NCBI RefSeq assembly: GCF_014203735.1
Contig: NZ_JACHJQ010000002.1
Location: 62,001-126,000 of the forward strand
Direction: 5' to 3'
DNA: 64,000 nucleotides
Source: Actinophytocola algeriensis
Lineage (GTDB): Bacteria > Actinomycetota > Actinomycetes > Mycobacteriales > Pseudonocardiaceae
This document shows positions 24,470 to 32,491 of the stretch, piece by piece; the first letter of the stretch is position 1; each line of letters begins with the position of its first letter. Below the pieces are notes generated by a model. The model was not told where the DNA came from and did no database searches. It saw only the letters and a list, made by a program, of their open reading frames with translations. The translations under genes and the position numbers were made by a program.

Positions 24470-25848
24470 TTGCGCAGCAACCTCCCCGCCCGCTCCCGCA
24501 GCACGGTCACCGCGTCGGTGGCGGCCTTCTCCGCCTTGACGCCGTTCTTGTCGGTCGTGCCACCCGCCCACGCTCCCGCGTGGACCGCGACCGCCTTCTT
24601 CTTGATCGTGGTCTCGACGGCGAGCGGCTGGACGGTGAACGTCCCGTCGTCCCAGCGGAGCAGTCCAATGCACGCACCGGACGCGGCGACCGCCTCCGGG
24701 GTGAGCGGTCCCGCCGAGGGGACGCGGTCGGTGTCGACCGGCAGCCGGTGCCCCGCGACCGTGAACGTGAGCGCGTCGCCGTCCTTGTCCACGGTGTAGC
24801 CCTCCAGGAAGACCGGCACGGCGATGCGCGCCGGATGCCGGTCCAGTGGCGCGGGCACCGGTGCGGTCGCGGTGGCCAGCGCGACGCGGGCCGTGGCGAA
24901 CGCGTCGGCGGCCGCGCCGGGACGGGCGTGCTCGTCGTCCCAGACCAGGTCACCCTCCTCGGTGACCGGCATGCCGTCGAGGTCCATCGAGCGGCCGTCG
25001 CCGACGGCCGCGAGGAGCGACAGGTGCGGGCGAAGCAGCTGCCAGATCCCCGCGCCGAGCACGGTGTCCGGCTTCGGCACCGACACGCTGGCCCGCACGA
25101 GCCGTGGCGGGCCGCCGTCCGAGGGCTCGAACACCGCGTGCACCTGCGCCTGCGCGGCGGTCGCGTGCTCGTGCAGGTCCACGCCGAGCGGAAGGACGCG
25201 GCCGGTCGCCGTTCCCGCCGGGACCGCGCCGGCGGACAGCGTCAGCATCATCGCGCGCGACCACAGGTCACCCCAGCGGCGGGCGGGGACGCGGTCGAGC
25301 GCGGCACCAGGACAGGACGCGGCCAGCTCGGCGGCGAACCCGTCGAGGAGTGCGGCAAGCCGCCGCAGGGCCGGGTCCGGGAGCATCGCGGAGATCACCT
25401 GCCCGGCCCCGGAGACGAGGTCGTGGTCGATGCCCCGCCACCCGGCACGCGCCAGGTCGGACAGCCAGGAACGGGCCGCGGCGAGGACGTTCGGCGACCG
25501 CGCTTCCCTGGCAGCCGAGGCGATCCCGGCATCACCGGACCTGCCAGTGGCCTCCTCGACGCGGGCGGTCAGCGCGTCGTGGACGGAGCCGAGCAGCGCG
25601 GTGCGGGCGGCGGCGATGGCGACGAAGTGGTCCTCGCTCGCGGCGCCGGCCGCGACCTTCTCCACGGCTTCCGCGACACGGCCGGCCAGCGGTGTGGCCG
25701 CGACCGCGTCGGCGAGTTCGGTCAGGGCCGCGACCTGGGCCGGTTGCGGGCGCAGCAGCCCGGCGACGAGTGCCTGGTCCCCGGCGTCGACCGCCGCCAT
25801 GGCCTCGTCGAGCCCCGGGATCGCCTCGTCGAGCAGGTCGGCCCGCAT
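24466..25848 (-). CDS. DUF5691 family protein of the MoxR-VWA cluster
   Basis: 460 residues. ATG at 25848 shares a base with the upstream SWIM stop (TGATG), so the two are coupled. The sequence is mostly alpha-helical and Ala-rich in the first 250 residues (LLDEAIPGLDEAM), with a beta-rich later part (LWQLL..., VTEEGDLVWDDEHARPG) and a C-terminus of FTVQPLAVETTIKKKAVAVH. No catalytic motif, signal or membrane segment is visible. The context fits DUF5691, a family seen beside SWIM, MoxR and VWA genes in actinobacteria and some proteobacteria. Its role is unknown; I infer a scaffold in the same complex. Confidence 0.65.
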   Translation of the reverse strand: MRADLLDEAIPGLDEAMAAVDAGDQALVAGLLRPQPAQVAALTELADAVAATPLAGRVAEAVEKVAAGAASEDHFVAIAAARTALLGSVHDALTARVEEATGRSGDAGIASAAREARSPNVLAAARSWLSDLARAGWRGIDHDLVSGAGQVISAMLPDPALRRLAALLDGFAAELAASCPGAALDRVPARRWGDLWSRAMMLTLSAGAVPAGTATGRVLPLGVDLHEHATAAQAQVHAVFEPSDGGPPRLVRASVSVPKPDTVLGAGIWQLLRPHLSLLAAVGDGRSMDLDGMPVTEEGDLVWDDEHARPGAAADAFATARVALATATAPVPAPLDRHPARIAVPVFLEGYTVDKDGDALTFTVAGHRLPVDTDRVPSAGPLTPEAVAASGACIGLLRWDDGTFTVQPLAVETTIKKKAVAVHAGAWAGGTTDKNGVKAEKAATDAVTVLRERAGRLLRK

Positions 25849-26360
25849 CACACCACCGCCCTGGTCGGCGGGAACCACTGCATCTCGGGCAGCGGCGCGG
25901 TGGTCGGCGGCAGCTCCAGATAGGCGAGGTGGCGCAGGAACTGGCTGAAGACCGTCGCGGCGGCGGCGCTGTCGCCCTGGGATGGCCGCGTGCTCATCAT
26001 GTCCCGCGCGATCGCCTGCCCGGTCGGCTCGTCGGGCTCCACCTTCAGGTAGCGGGCGACCCGCTCACCGCCGTACTGCAGCACCGCCTCGTTGACCATG
26101 GCCAGGATGTGGTTGCAGAACATGCCCCGCGCACCGCCACAGGGCCGGTTGTTGTTGGTGCTGCAGGCGAACGTGTGGCTGCCCGCCTCGACCGAGGAGA
26201 CATAGACCCGCCCGATGTCCGAGCCGCTCGACACCACGCCCTGCAGGCGGCCGTCGGCGAGCTCGACGAACGGAACCTTCGCGAGCTTGCGCGGCCGAGC
26301 GGGTGGCAACACCCGCGCCGTGCTGGACCTCTCCCAATCGGGCCCTCTACCGTCGGACAC
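25848..26360 (-). CDS. Short SWIM-type zinc-finger-like protein
   Basis: 170 residues from GTG at 26360, which has AAGGGAG 7 nt upstream; longer in-frame starts lack this. The Cys/His cluster is TFACSTNNNRPC followed by GGARGMFCNH (about residues 92-113). It keeps the terminal CxH of the SWIM motif, but the first pair is C-x7-C rather than CxC, so this is a variant. SWIM domains bind DNA or protein. The E. coli counterpart YehQ is far longer, as are many actinobacterial SWIM proteins in such operons. It is the first gene of the operon; 125 bp upstream should hold the promoter. Confidence 0.65.
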   Translation of the reverse strand: MSDGRGPDWERSSTARVLPPARPRKLAKVPFVELADGRLQGVVSSGSDIGRVYVSSVEAGSHTFACSTNNNRPCGGARGMFCNHILAMVNEAVLQYGGERVARYLKVEPDEPTGQAIARDMMSTRPSQGDSAAAATVFSQFLRHLAYLELPPTTAPLPEMQWFPPTRAVV

Positions 26361-26485
26361 GCACCATCTCCCTTGCGCCGCATGGACTTCGTGCCCCTGC
26401 GTGGAGCACGAGAAGAACCTATCGGCGACCACCGACAATTTCGGGCGATCCCGGGAAGTACCTGATCAACAGCGTCGGAAGGGCC

Positions 26486-27445
26486 TCAGCGGGCCGCCTC
26501 CTCCAGCTCCGTCAGCGCCCGTTCGACCTCGGTCAGCTCGGCATCGGTCCCGGCCGCCTCGACGTCGCGCAGCAACAGCACGTACCGCTCGGCGAGGTCC
26601 GCCTGGCGACGGGCGGCGCGCGCGTTGCGCGGCGCCTCCGGGTGCAGGACGGTGTCGGCGAGCCGGTTGAGCCGCGTGCCGACCTCCGCCACCCTGGTCC
26701 GCGTCGCGGCCGCCCGCGTCCGCCGCCTGCCCGCGAGCCAGCCGGCCGCGCGCAGCAGCATGAACAGCGCGACCGTGCCCGCGAGGATGCCGACGAGCGC
26801 GAGGACCACCTGCCACGCCTGCGGCGCGTCCGGGGTGGGCGGCGGGGGCACGACCACGCCCCGGCGCGGCACCCCGTTCGGGCTGTCCCGCATCGTGTAG
26901 TGGTCGAAGGTGTAGACGTACTCCTCGACCTCGGCGAACTTGTCGGTGTCGGTGACCCGGAAGTGGGTGCCGAGGTTGACGCCGCCGACCACGCCGGTCA
27001 CGTAGTCCTCCGGGTCGACCGGGTTGTCGTCGTTGGCGAACTCCGGGCCGACGCAGTACTCGGCGTCGTACTCGTCGTCGTCGTCGAACGCGTACAGGAT
27101 CACCACCGACGTGGCGACCAGGTCGGCGATCTCCGCGCACCGCTCCGCCCGCGGGTCGGTCCGGTAGGTGGGGTCGTCCAGCAACGGCCGGGCCAGCAGC
27201 ACCAGCACGATCGCCCGGTCACCGATCAGCTGGCGGGACCGCTGCGCGTCGACGATCCCCGGCCCGCCCGGCTCCTCGTACACCGACGTGGTGCGCAGGC
27301 CCTCGACCACCTTCCGCGCCTGGGCCGACACCGGGGTGGGCGGCTCGGACACGACGAACACGAGCACGCCGACCACCGCGCCCAGCGCCAGGGCCGCGTA
27401 CAGCCAGCGCGGGAGGCCCAGCCACTTCTTCGCCCCGGCGCTCAT
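26486..27445 (-). CDS. Uncharacterised membrane protein (two membrane segments)
   Basis: 319 residues; the ATG overlaps the stop of the upstream gene by 4 nt. One hydrophobic segment near the N-terminus (LYAALALGAVVGVLVFVV) is followed by an acidic extracytoplasmic domain (DDDDEYDAEY, two Cys). A second segment at about 235-257 (VVLALVGILAGTVALFMLL) precedes a basic coiled-coil-like cytoplasmic tail with many Arg and Glu. I do not recognise a family. The coupling to the next gene suggests both form one envelope complex. Confidence 0.6.
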   Translation of the reverse strand: MSAGAKKWLGLPRWLYAALALGAVVGVLVFVVSEPPTPVSAQARKVVEGLRTTSVYEEPGGPGIVDAQRSRQLIGDRAIVLVLLARPLLDDPTYRTDPRAERCAEIADLVATSVVILYAFDDDDEYDAEYCVGPEFANDDNPVDPEDYVTGVVGGVNLGTHFRVTDTDKFAEVEEYVYTFDHYTMRDSPNGVPRRGVVVPPPPTPDAPQAWQVVLALVGILAGTVALFMLLRAAGWLAGRRRTRAAATRTRVAEVGTRLNRLADTVLHPEAPRNARAARRQADLAERYVLLLRDVEAAGTDAELTEVERALTELEEAAR

Positions 27446-28833
27446 CGGGCCTTCTTCCAGACCGCTTTCGGTGCGGACTCCGCACCCGGCTTCTTCTTCC
27501 GTTTCTTCTTGTGCGGCTTGGGTTCCGCCCGATCCTCGGGAGCCGGCTCGGTCAGCAGCGCGAGCCCTTCCTCCGCGACCCGGCGGACCTCCGCCATCGC
27601 CACCGAGGTGTGCGCCTGGTCGTAGAGCAGCCGGGCGGTGGCGTGCCGCTCGACCACGGTCGGATCGGCCGGGTCGCCGCTCTCCTCGGCCGACAGCACC
27701 CGGGCACCGAGGTCGCCGATCACCGCCATCGCCGACGCCGTCTCGGTCCGCAGCTCCAGCTCCGCGTCGGCCGCCCGCCGGCGGTGGCGGAGCACCCCGG
27801 CGCCACCGATCACGACCGCCGAACCGACGAGCACCCACGGGGCGAGCGCGGAGACCGCGCGCTGGACGTCGAACGGCACGGACCTCGGCTGGGGCGGCGG
27901 CTGCGGGAAGCCCCACGAGGTCTCGGCGAGCAGCAGGTCCAGCCGTTTGACGGTGTCCCGCAGCAGGGAGTGGCCGCTGCCGCCGGACAACAGCGAAAGG
28001 TCGGCGTCCCCGTAGGCGAACGCCCGGGCGGCGAGCGCCTTGTCCTGGTCCGGGGCGACGATGTCGAGCCACTGGCCGTGCAGCACCAGCACCACGTCGT
28101 CGGGGAACGCCGAGCCGAGCGGGGTGGCGTAGTCGACCACCGGCTGCCCCGGCTCGAGGAACGGGAACGCGGCGACGCGGATGCCGAGGTCGTTCTCGCT
28201 CCGCGAGATCTCCACGACCCAGTCCTCGATGAGCTCGGTCCGGCCGGGCGCGTTGTAGACCGGGTGCTCCCGCAGCGCGGCGACCAGCTCAGCGACCCGG
28301 TCCGGTGCCGCGGGCACGGGCGCCGGGTGGGTGATCTCGACGTCCTCGGCGGCCTCCGGCGGCAGCCCTCTCCCGAGCCGGGCGAACACGATCAGGCGCT
28401 CGGTGATGTCCTGGTTCGCGGTCGTGGTGCGCAGCTCGTCGAAGTCGGCCGGGAGCCGGTGCTTGCGGACCGACAGCGCGGCGTACATCGTGACGTCCAG
28501 GCCGGTGACGACCACGACCGGCACCTCCCGGTCGAGCGCCCAAGCCTGGATCGGGCGTGTGACGATCTCGCCGTACTGGTTGTCGTCGCCCTTCCTCGGG
28601 TACAGGTCGTAGTCCACCTCGGGCAGCAGGACGAGGCGGACGGCCCCGCCCAGCTCCTCGCGCACGCGTGCCTCGTCGAACCGGGCGATGGTCCCCGGCG
28701 CGCGGATGACCTGTTCCCCGTCGGCCAGCGCGGCGAGGATCGGCTCCGGGTCGACGGGCCCGGCGGGCTGTGCGGCCGCGGGCGCGGCGGCCATCCCGAG
28801 GACCACGAGCAGGAAGACGAGGGTCACGCGCAC
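27442..28833 (-). CDS. Uncharacterised secreted/membrane protein paired with the next gene
   Basis: 463 residues from GTG at 28833. A signal peptide (VTLVFLLVVLGMAAAPAAAQ) is followed by a roughly 300-residue extracytoplasmic domain with no recognised motif. One membrane segment follows (ALAPWVLVGSAVVIGGAGVL), then a helical cytoplasmic tail ending in a Lys-rich stretch (KPHKKKRKKKPG). Topology mirrors that of the downstream partner, and the 4-nt overlap (ATGA) links them. It is divergent from the CopC-like gene. The start has no clear ribosome site, so it may be a few codons off. Confidence 0.6.
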   Translation of the reverse strand: MRVTLVFLLVVLGMAAAPAAAQPAGPVDPEPILAALADGEQVIRAPGTIARFDEARVREELGGAVRLVLLPEVDYDLYPRKGDDNQYGEIVTRPIQAWALDREVPVVVVTGLDVTMYAALSVRKHRLPADFDELRTTTANQDITERLIVFARLGRGLPPEAAEDVEITHPAPVPAAPDRVAELVAALREHPVYNAPGRTELIEDWVVEISRSENDLGIRVAAFPFLEPGQPVVDYATPLGSAFPDDVVLVLHGQWLDIVAPDQDKALAARAFAYGDADLSLLSGGSGHSLLRDTVKRLDLLLAETSWGFPQPPPQPRSVPFDVQRAVSALAPWVLVGSAVVIGGAGVLRHRRRAADAELELRTETASAMAVIGDLGARVLSAEESGDPADPTVVERHATARLLYDQAHTSVAMAEVRRVAEEGLALLTEPAPEDRAEPKPHKKKRKKKPGAESAPKAVWKKAR

Positions 28834-28932
28834 GCGCGCAGCATTCCAAACCGGACAGCGGTGGTGGGACACCTCCCGCCGATATGCCCCAGAACGTGAT
28901 CTTTCTCCCGTCCGAGGGGCCGGTGGTGCAGG

Positions 28933-29541
28933 ATGGTCCCCGTGACGCTTCGACGACTCGTGGCGGTGTTCCTGCTCAGCGGCCTCGCGGTCGTGGCCAC
29001 CGCGACACCGGCGGTCGCGCACGCCGAGCTGATCGGCAGCGACCCGGCGCAGGGCGCGGCCCTGGCGACGCCACCCCAGCAGGTCCGGCTGACCTTCAAC
29101 GAGCCCGTCACGCTCGGCGCCACCCCGGTGGCGGTCACCGGGCCCGGTGGCGCGGCGTGGACCGTCGGCGCCCCCGTGGCGGACGGGGCCGTGGTGACCG
29201 CGCCGGTGCGGGCGAGCGGGCCGGCCGGGACCTACTCCGTGATCTACGAGATGGTCTCCAAGGACGGTGACACCGTCCGGGGCGCCGTCACGTTCACACT
29301 CACCGCCGCCGTGGCGCCACCACCCACCACGACAACCACGACGACAACCACGACGACGACCACCACGACCGCGCCGCCCACCATCGAGGCCGCGCCGCCC
29401 ACGACGCCGGTGGCACCCGCCGCGGACGGGTCCACGGACGACGGCGGGATGCCGGGGTGGGTGTGGGTGCTCGGCGCGGTCGTCGTGCTCGCCGTCGGTG
29501 CCGTCGTGGTGCTACGGCTGGTGCGGAACAAGAAAGCCTGA
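28933..29541 (+). CDS. CopC-domain protein with poly-Thr linker and C-terminal membrane anchor
   Basis: 202 residues. The signal peptide ends at TPAVAHAEL; the mature start HAELIGSDPAQGAAL is the hallmark of CopC, in which the N-terminal His is a copper ligand. The beta-barrel runs to about residue 130 (SKDGDTVRGAVTFTL). Then come a linker of 15 consecutive Thr and a Pro/Ala stretch, a membrane helix (VWVLGAVVVLAVGAVVVLRL) and a basic end. CopC proteins bind periplasmic or extracellular copper and often work with CopD, which is not seen here. ATG at 28933 and GTG at 28942 are both possible. The last 30 bp overlap the convergent oxidoreductase gene. Confidence 0.85.
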   Translation: MVPVTLRRLVAVFLLSGLAVVATATPAVAHAELIGSDPAQGAALATPPQQVRLTFNEPVTLGATPVAVTGPGGAAWTVGAPVADGAVVTAPVRASGPAGTYSVIYEMVSKDGDTVRGAVTFTLTAAVAPPPTTTTTTTTTTTTTTTAPPTIEAAPPTTPVAPAADGSTDDGGMPGWVWVLGAVVVLAVGAVVVLRLVRNKKA

Positions 29542-30699
29542 GTCCAGCACGCAGTGCGTGCCGCGGTAGATCGTCGGCAGGCACTTGTTGCAATGGGTGC
29601 ACAGCGAGCGGGTGTCCGGTGTGGACCGGAGCCTGCGTGGCAGGTCCGGTTCGCGCAGCAGAGCGCGGGCCATGGCCACGAACGCGAACCCTTCGGTCAC
29701 CGCGGCCGCCATGGTCTCGCGGCGGGTGATGCCGCCGAGCAGGATCAGCGGCAGCCGCAGCTCCGCGAGGAACCGGCGGGCCTCCGGCAGGAGGTACGCC
29801 TCGCGGAACGGGTACTGGCGGAGGAAGGCCCGTCCGCCGAGCCGCAGGCCCCACCGCAGTGGCGGTGGGAACGCCGCGGCGAACTCGCGGACCGGTGCGT
29901 CGCCGGTGAACAGGTACATGGGGTTCAGCAGTGAGCTGCCCGCGGTCAGCTCGAGCGCGTCGACGGTGCCGTCGCGTTCGAGCCACGCGGCGACCAGCAG
30001 GCTCTCCTCGAGCCCCAGTCCGTCACGCACGCCGTCGCTCATGTTGAGTTTGGCGGTGATCGCCACGCGGTCGCCGACCGCGTCCCGCACCGCGCGGGTG
30101 ACGTCGAGCGCGAGCCGGGCGCGGTTCGCGAGGCTGCCGCCGTGGCGGTCGCCGCGCTCGTTGAGCCGGGGGCTGAGGAACGCGCTCACCAGATAGTTGT
30201 GTCCACAGTGGACCTCGACGGCGTCGAACCCGGACTCGACGGCGAGCCGGGCGGCGTCCGCGTGCGCGGTGACGATCCGCTCGAGGTCCGCCTCGGTCGC
30301 GGCCTTCGTCATCCGGAAACCCAACGGGGAGAACGCCTTCCCCGGCGCGATCGCCGGCGACCGGTTCGGCGCCGCGTTCGCGACCGGGCCCGCGTGCCCG
30401 ATCTGGGCGGCGACCGCGGCGCCCTCGGCGTGGACGGCGTCCGTCAGCCGCCGCAGGCCGGGCACGGCCTCGGGACGCAGCCAGATCTGCCGCCGGTGGG
30501 TGCGTCCCTCCGGGCTGACGGCGAGGTACGCGACGGTCGTCATCCCCACGCCACCGGCCGCGTGCCGCCGGTGGAAGTCGATCAGCTCGGGAGTGACCAG
30601 GGCGTGCGGGGTCCGCCCTTCGAACGTGGCCGCCTTGACGATCCGGTTGGGCAGCGTGACCGGACCGAGCCGTGCCGGGGCGAACACCTCGGCGGTCAC
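29512..30699 (-). CDS. NADH:flavin oxidoreductase, old yellow enzyme type
   Basis: 395 residues; GTG at 30699 overlaps the TetR stop by 4 nt. FMN TIM-barrel signatures are present: APARLGPVTLPNRIVKAA at the start, the HxxN-type active site in VEVHCGHNYLVSAFLSP, RLNERGDRHGGS, and LLGGITRRETM and FVAMARALLREPDL for phosphate binding. The C-terminal CTHCNKCLPTIYRGTHC has four Cys in the pattern that binds a 4Fe-4S cluster in 2,4-dienoyl-CoA reductase-like members, though no FAD domain follows. Substrates are probably enones or nitro compounds. The operon with TetR and the palindrome upstream suggest induction by its substrate. Confidence 0.85.
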   Translation of the reverse strand: MTAEVFAPARLGPVTLPNRIVKAATFEGRTPHALVTPELIDFHRRHAAGGVGMTTVAYLAVSPEGRTHRRQIWLRPEAVPGLRRLTDAVHAEGAAVAAQIGHAGPVANAAPNRSPAIAPGKAFSPLGFRMTKAATEADLERIVTAHADAARLAVESGFDAVEVHCGHNYLVSAFLSPRLNERGDRHGGSLANRARLALDVTRAVRDAVGDRVAITAKLNMSDGVRDGLGLEESLLVAAWLERDGTVDALELTAGSSLLNPMYLFTGDAPVREFAAAFPPPLRWGLRLGGRAFLRQYPFREAYLLPEARRFLAELRLPLILLGGITRRETMAAAVTEGFAFVAMARALLREPDLPRRLRSTPDTRSLCTHCNKCLPTIYRGTHCVLDSGFLVPHQP

Positions 30700-31304
30700 G
30701 CGTCGAGTCCCGCCATGACGAAGGTGCGCAGCGTGCCGGGTGGCGCCGGCTCGCCGGGCGCGTCGGCGAGCGGGTCACCGAAGTGCTGGAGCACGAGCGC
30801 GAACGCCAGTGCCCACCGGCGCGCCGCCTCCCGTTCGGTCAGGTCCTGGCGCGTCGCGCGCAGCAGCCGCGCCCACGGTTCGAGCCCGAACCACCGCGCG
30901 GTGAACGCCGCTGGCAGACCTCGCCGCCGCCCCAGCACGAACCGGGCGAGCAGGTGCAGCCGCAGCCTGCCGAGCGGGTCGGCGGCGAGCTCGACCAGCG
31001 GCGTGATCACCACGTCCACCAGGTCGGCAACCGACGGGGGCACACCGTCTTCCGCGCGGGCGGAGAGGTCGGCGAGCGCGTCCTGCCACAACGGACCGAG
31101 CCGGTCCTCCAGCAGCGCCGCGACCAGCGCGTCCTTCGAGCCGAAGTGGTAGTGCACGGCGGCGGGGTTCATCCCGGCCGCCACGTTCACCGACCGCAGC
31201 GACAACCGCTCGTAGCCGGACTCCAGCAGCGCCCGCTCCGCGGCCGCGAGCAACCGCTCCCGGGCCGTCCCGGCCTCCGCTGTGGTCGACGGTGTTTTCG
31301 GCAC
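30696..31304 (-). CDS. TetR-family transcriptional regulator
   Basis: 202 residues from GTG at 31304. The frame is open further upstream, but the HTH starts only at ARERLLAAAERALLESGYER. The HTH proper is LSLRSVNVAAGMNPAAVHYHFGSKDAL, read in two halves (LSLRSVNVAAGMNPA, AVHYHFGSKDAL), with the YHFGSKDAL signature of TetR. The C-terminal ligand domain resembles TetR_C-type repressors of OYE genes. It is co-transcribed with, and coupled to, the oxidoreductase gene. A 29-bp perfect palindrome 30 bp upstream of the start is the obvious operator, so autorepression is likely. Confidence 0.88.
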   Translation of the reverse strand: MPKTPSTTAEAGTARERLLAAAERALLESGYERLSLRSVNVAAGMNPAAVHYHFGSKDALVAALLEDRLGPLWQDALADLSARAEDGVPPSVADLVDVVITPLVELAADPLGRLRLHLLARFVLGRRRGLPAAFTARWFGLEPWARLLRATRQDLTEREAARRWALAFALVLQHFGDPLADAPGEPAPPGTLRTFVMAGLDA

Positions 31305-31334
31305 CACCCCAGCACAACACACCGGCCGCACCGA

Positions 31335-31363
31335 TTCAAGCACTGATTGAATCAGTGCTTGAA
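31335..31363. promoter_or_regulatory. 29-bp perfect palindrome, probable TetR operator
   Basis: Arms TTCAAGCACTGATT (31335-31348) and AATCAGTGCTTGAA (31350-31363) surround a single G. It lies 30 bp before the TetR GTG and 51 bp before the divergent small secreted-protein gene, so it could control both. Confidence 0.85.
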
Positions 31364-31414
31364 CGACGGTCACGTAAGCTGGCCGGAACTTTGCCGAGGA
31401 CGGGAGCCGAGCGG

Positions 31415-31783
31415 GTGCGCACAGGGGCGAGGACGGGCCGGTCCCGGCTCCTGCTCGTCGTGCTGCTGGCGGTGCTCGGCCTGGGCGCCGCCGTGGCGCC
31501 CGCCGCCGCCAACGGCTACCCGGCACCGCGACAGCCGGTGCTCACCGGCACCGTGAAGACCGCGCCGTCCATCCAGGACGAGCTGCGCGACTGGCTGCGG
31601 CTCTCGGGAGCGGCACGTCACACGCACGCCACGGCGCCGCCGGACACCTGGTCGGCCGTGTGCCCGCAGAACCCGGGCGAGCACGGCTCACGCGGACGAC
31701 TGTCCGCACGTGAGTCCGGCGCCGCCGGGATGGCGGGCCCGACCACGACGTCGCGGTCGAGCCGGGCACCTCCGCGCGCGTGA
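31415..31783 (+). CDS. Small predicted secreted protein (hypothetical)
   Basis: 122 residues from GTG at 31415. The N-terminus is an Arg-containing leader followed by LLLVVLLAVLGLGAAVAPAA and AANGYPAP, a good signal peptide with an Ala-rich cleavage site. The mature part is short and Pro/Ser/Arg-rich (SIQDELRDWLRLSG then low-complexity sequence). I recognise no family, and the C-terminal half has composition like non-coding high-GC sequence, so the true end may be earlier. It is divergent from TetR with the palindromic operator between them. Confidence 0.45.
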   Translation: MRTGARTGRSRLLLVVLLAVLGLGAAVAPAAANGYPAPRQPVLTGTVKTAPSIQDELRDWLRLSGAARHTHATAPPDTWSAVCPQNPGEHGSRGRLSARESGAAGMAGPTTTSRSSRAPPRA

Positions 31784-31937
31784 CCTGAGTCCCCGCACCC
31801 GCCGCGCGCCCCATGGCGCGCGCCGTTGACCCGTAACCACTTCCACCGTGCCGGGCACAGCCTCGACCGCGCGTCCTTCCGCGACCGCGGCGCCGACAGC
31901 TGCCCTGGCACGGCCATGACCTCCCGAGGATCGAGAC

Positions 31938-32108
31938 ATGTCTGTTGTCGTGCTGGTGCTGTTCTTCTCCGTGATCGCCGCCGTGATCGGCGCGCTCGCC
32001 GCGATGGTCGTGAAGGACAAGCCGCTGTACGGCGTGTACGCGCTGTGTGTCCTGATGGGCCCCGGCACCATCCTGGGCTTCACGTACCTGGTGGTGTCCG
32101 GCGGCTGA
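31938..32108 (+). CDS. 56-residue two-helix membrane protein
   Basis: ATG at 31938 with GAGGA about 6-10 nt upstream. The product starts MSVVVLVLFFSVIAAVIGAL, has a short polar turn (VVKDKPLYGV) and a second hydrophobic stretch (ALCVLMGPGTILGFTYLVV). Charge placement suggests a hairpin in the cytoplasmic membrane. No family is recognised. Short but well formed: good ribosome site and consistent hydrophobicity. The region before it (31784-31937) holds no other gene. Confidence 0.55.
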   Translation: MSVVVLVLFFSVIAAVIGALAAMVVKDKPLYGVYALCVLMGPGTILGFTYLVVSGG

Positions 32109-32204
32109 CCCCGTGCGGCGGCAGGGCCCTTCGCCTCTTGTCCGGACTGGCGCGGGGCACTGATACTCGACACAATTCTGGTCGGGTCGCAATGGGGTTG
32201 GGGA

Positions 32205-32429
32205 ATGTTCGCAGCGGACGGCGGCCTCGTGCCGCGCGCGCCCGGTCTTCCGGACGGTCTTCACGTGTGCGTGACCGGCGGCCGGTACCACGGCCAGCAC
32301 GGTGAGGTCGTCGCGCGCGCCCCCGACCTGCGCCCCGGCTCGGCCTGGGTGGCGATGGCCGGCTCGGGCACCCATCTCGTGCCCGCGTACCGCCTCGCGC
32401 CCTGCGACGACTGCCTGCCGGCCGACTGA
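32205..32429 (+). CDS. Small KOW/SH3-like protein (hypothetical)
   Basis: 74 residues from ATG at 32205. The core GLHVCVTGGRYHGQHGEVVA resembles a KOW/SH3-type barrel (V-x-GxYxGxxGxV). Two Cys form CDDC near the C-terminus. Function unknown. It ends just before the dre operators of the chitinase and is probably independent of them. The 96 bp upstream may contain its promoter; the ribosome site GGTTGGGGA is modest. Confidence 0.45.
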   Translation: MFAADGGLVPRAPGLPDGLHVCVTGGRYHGQHGEVVARAPDLRPGSAWVAMAGSGTHLVPAYRLAPCDDCLPAD

Positions 32430-32468
32430 CCGGCACCGGCACTCCCCCGCGTTCCATTCGGGTGACAA

Positions 32469-32484
32469 CGGTGGTCTAGACCTT
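32469..32484. promoter_or_regulatory. DasR-type operator (dre), imperfect copy
   Basis: GGTGGTCTAGACCTTG contains the palindromic dre core GGTCTAGACC (32472-32481). DasR is the GntR-family sensor of GlcN-6-P that represses chitinase and N-acetylglucosamine genes in streptomycetes and relatives. Confidence 0.8.
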
Positions 32485-32491
32485 GCTATTT

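Noticed and set aside
24061-25923. Plus-strand open frames opposite the VWA and DUF5691 genes with PAPQCR-type repeats
   Set aside because: They translate the same 18-bp repeat on the wrong strand; the minus strand carries the VWA and MIDAS motifs and overlapping gene junctions.
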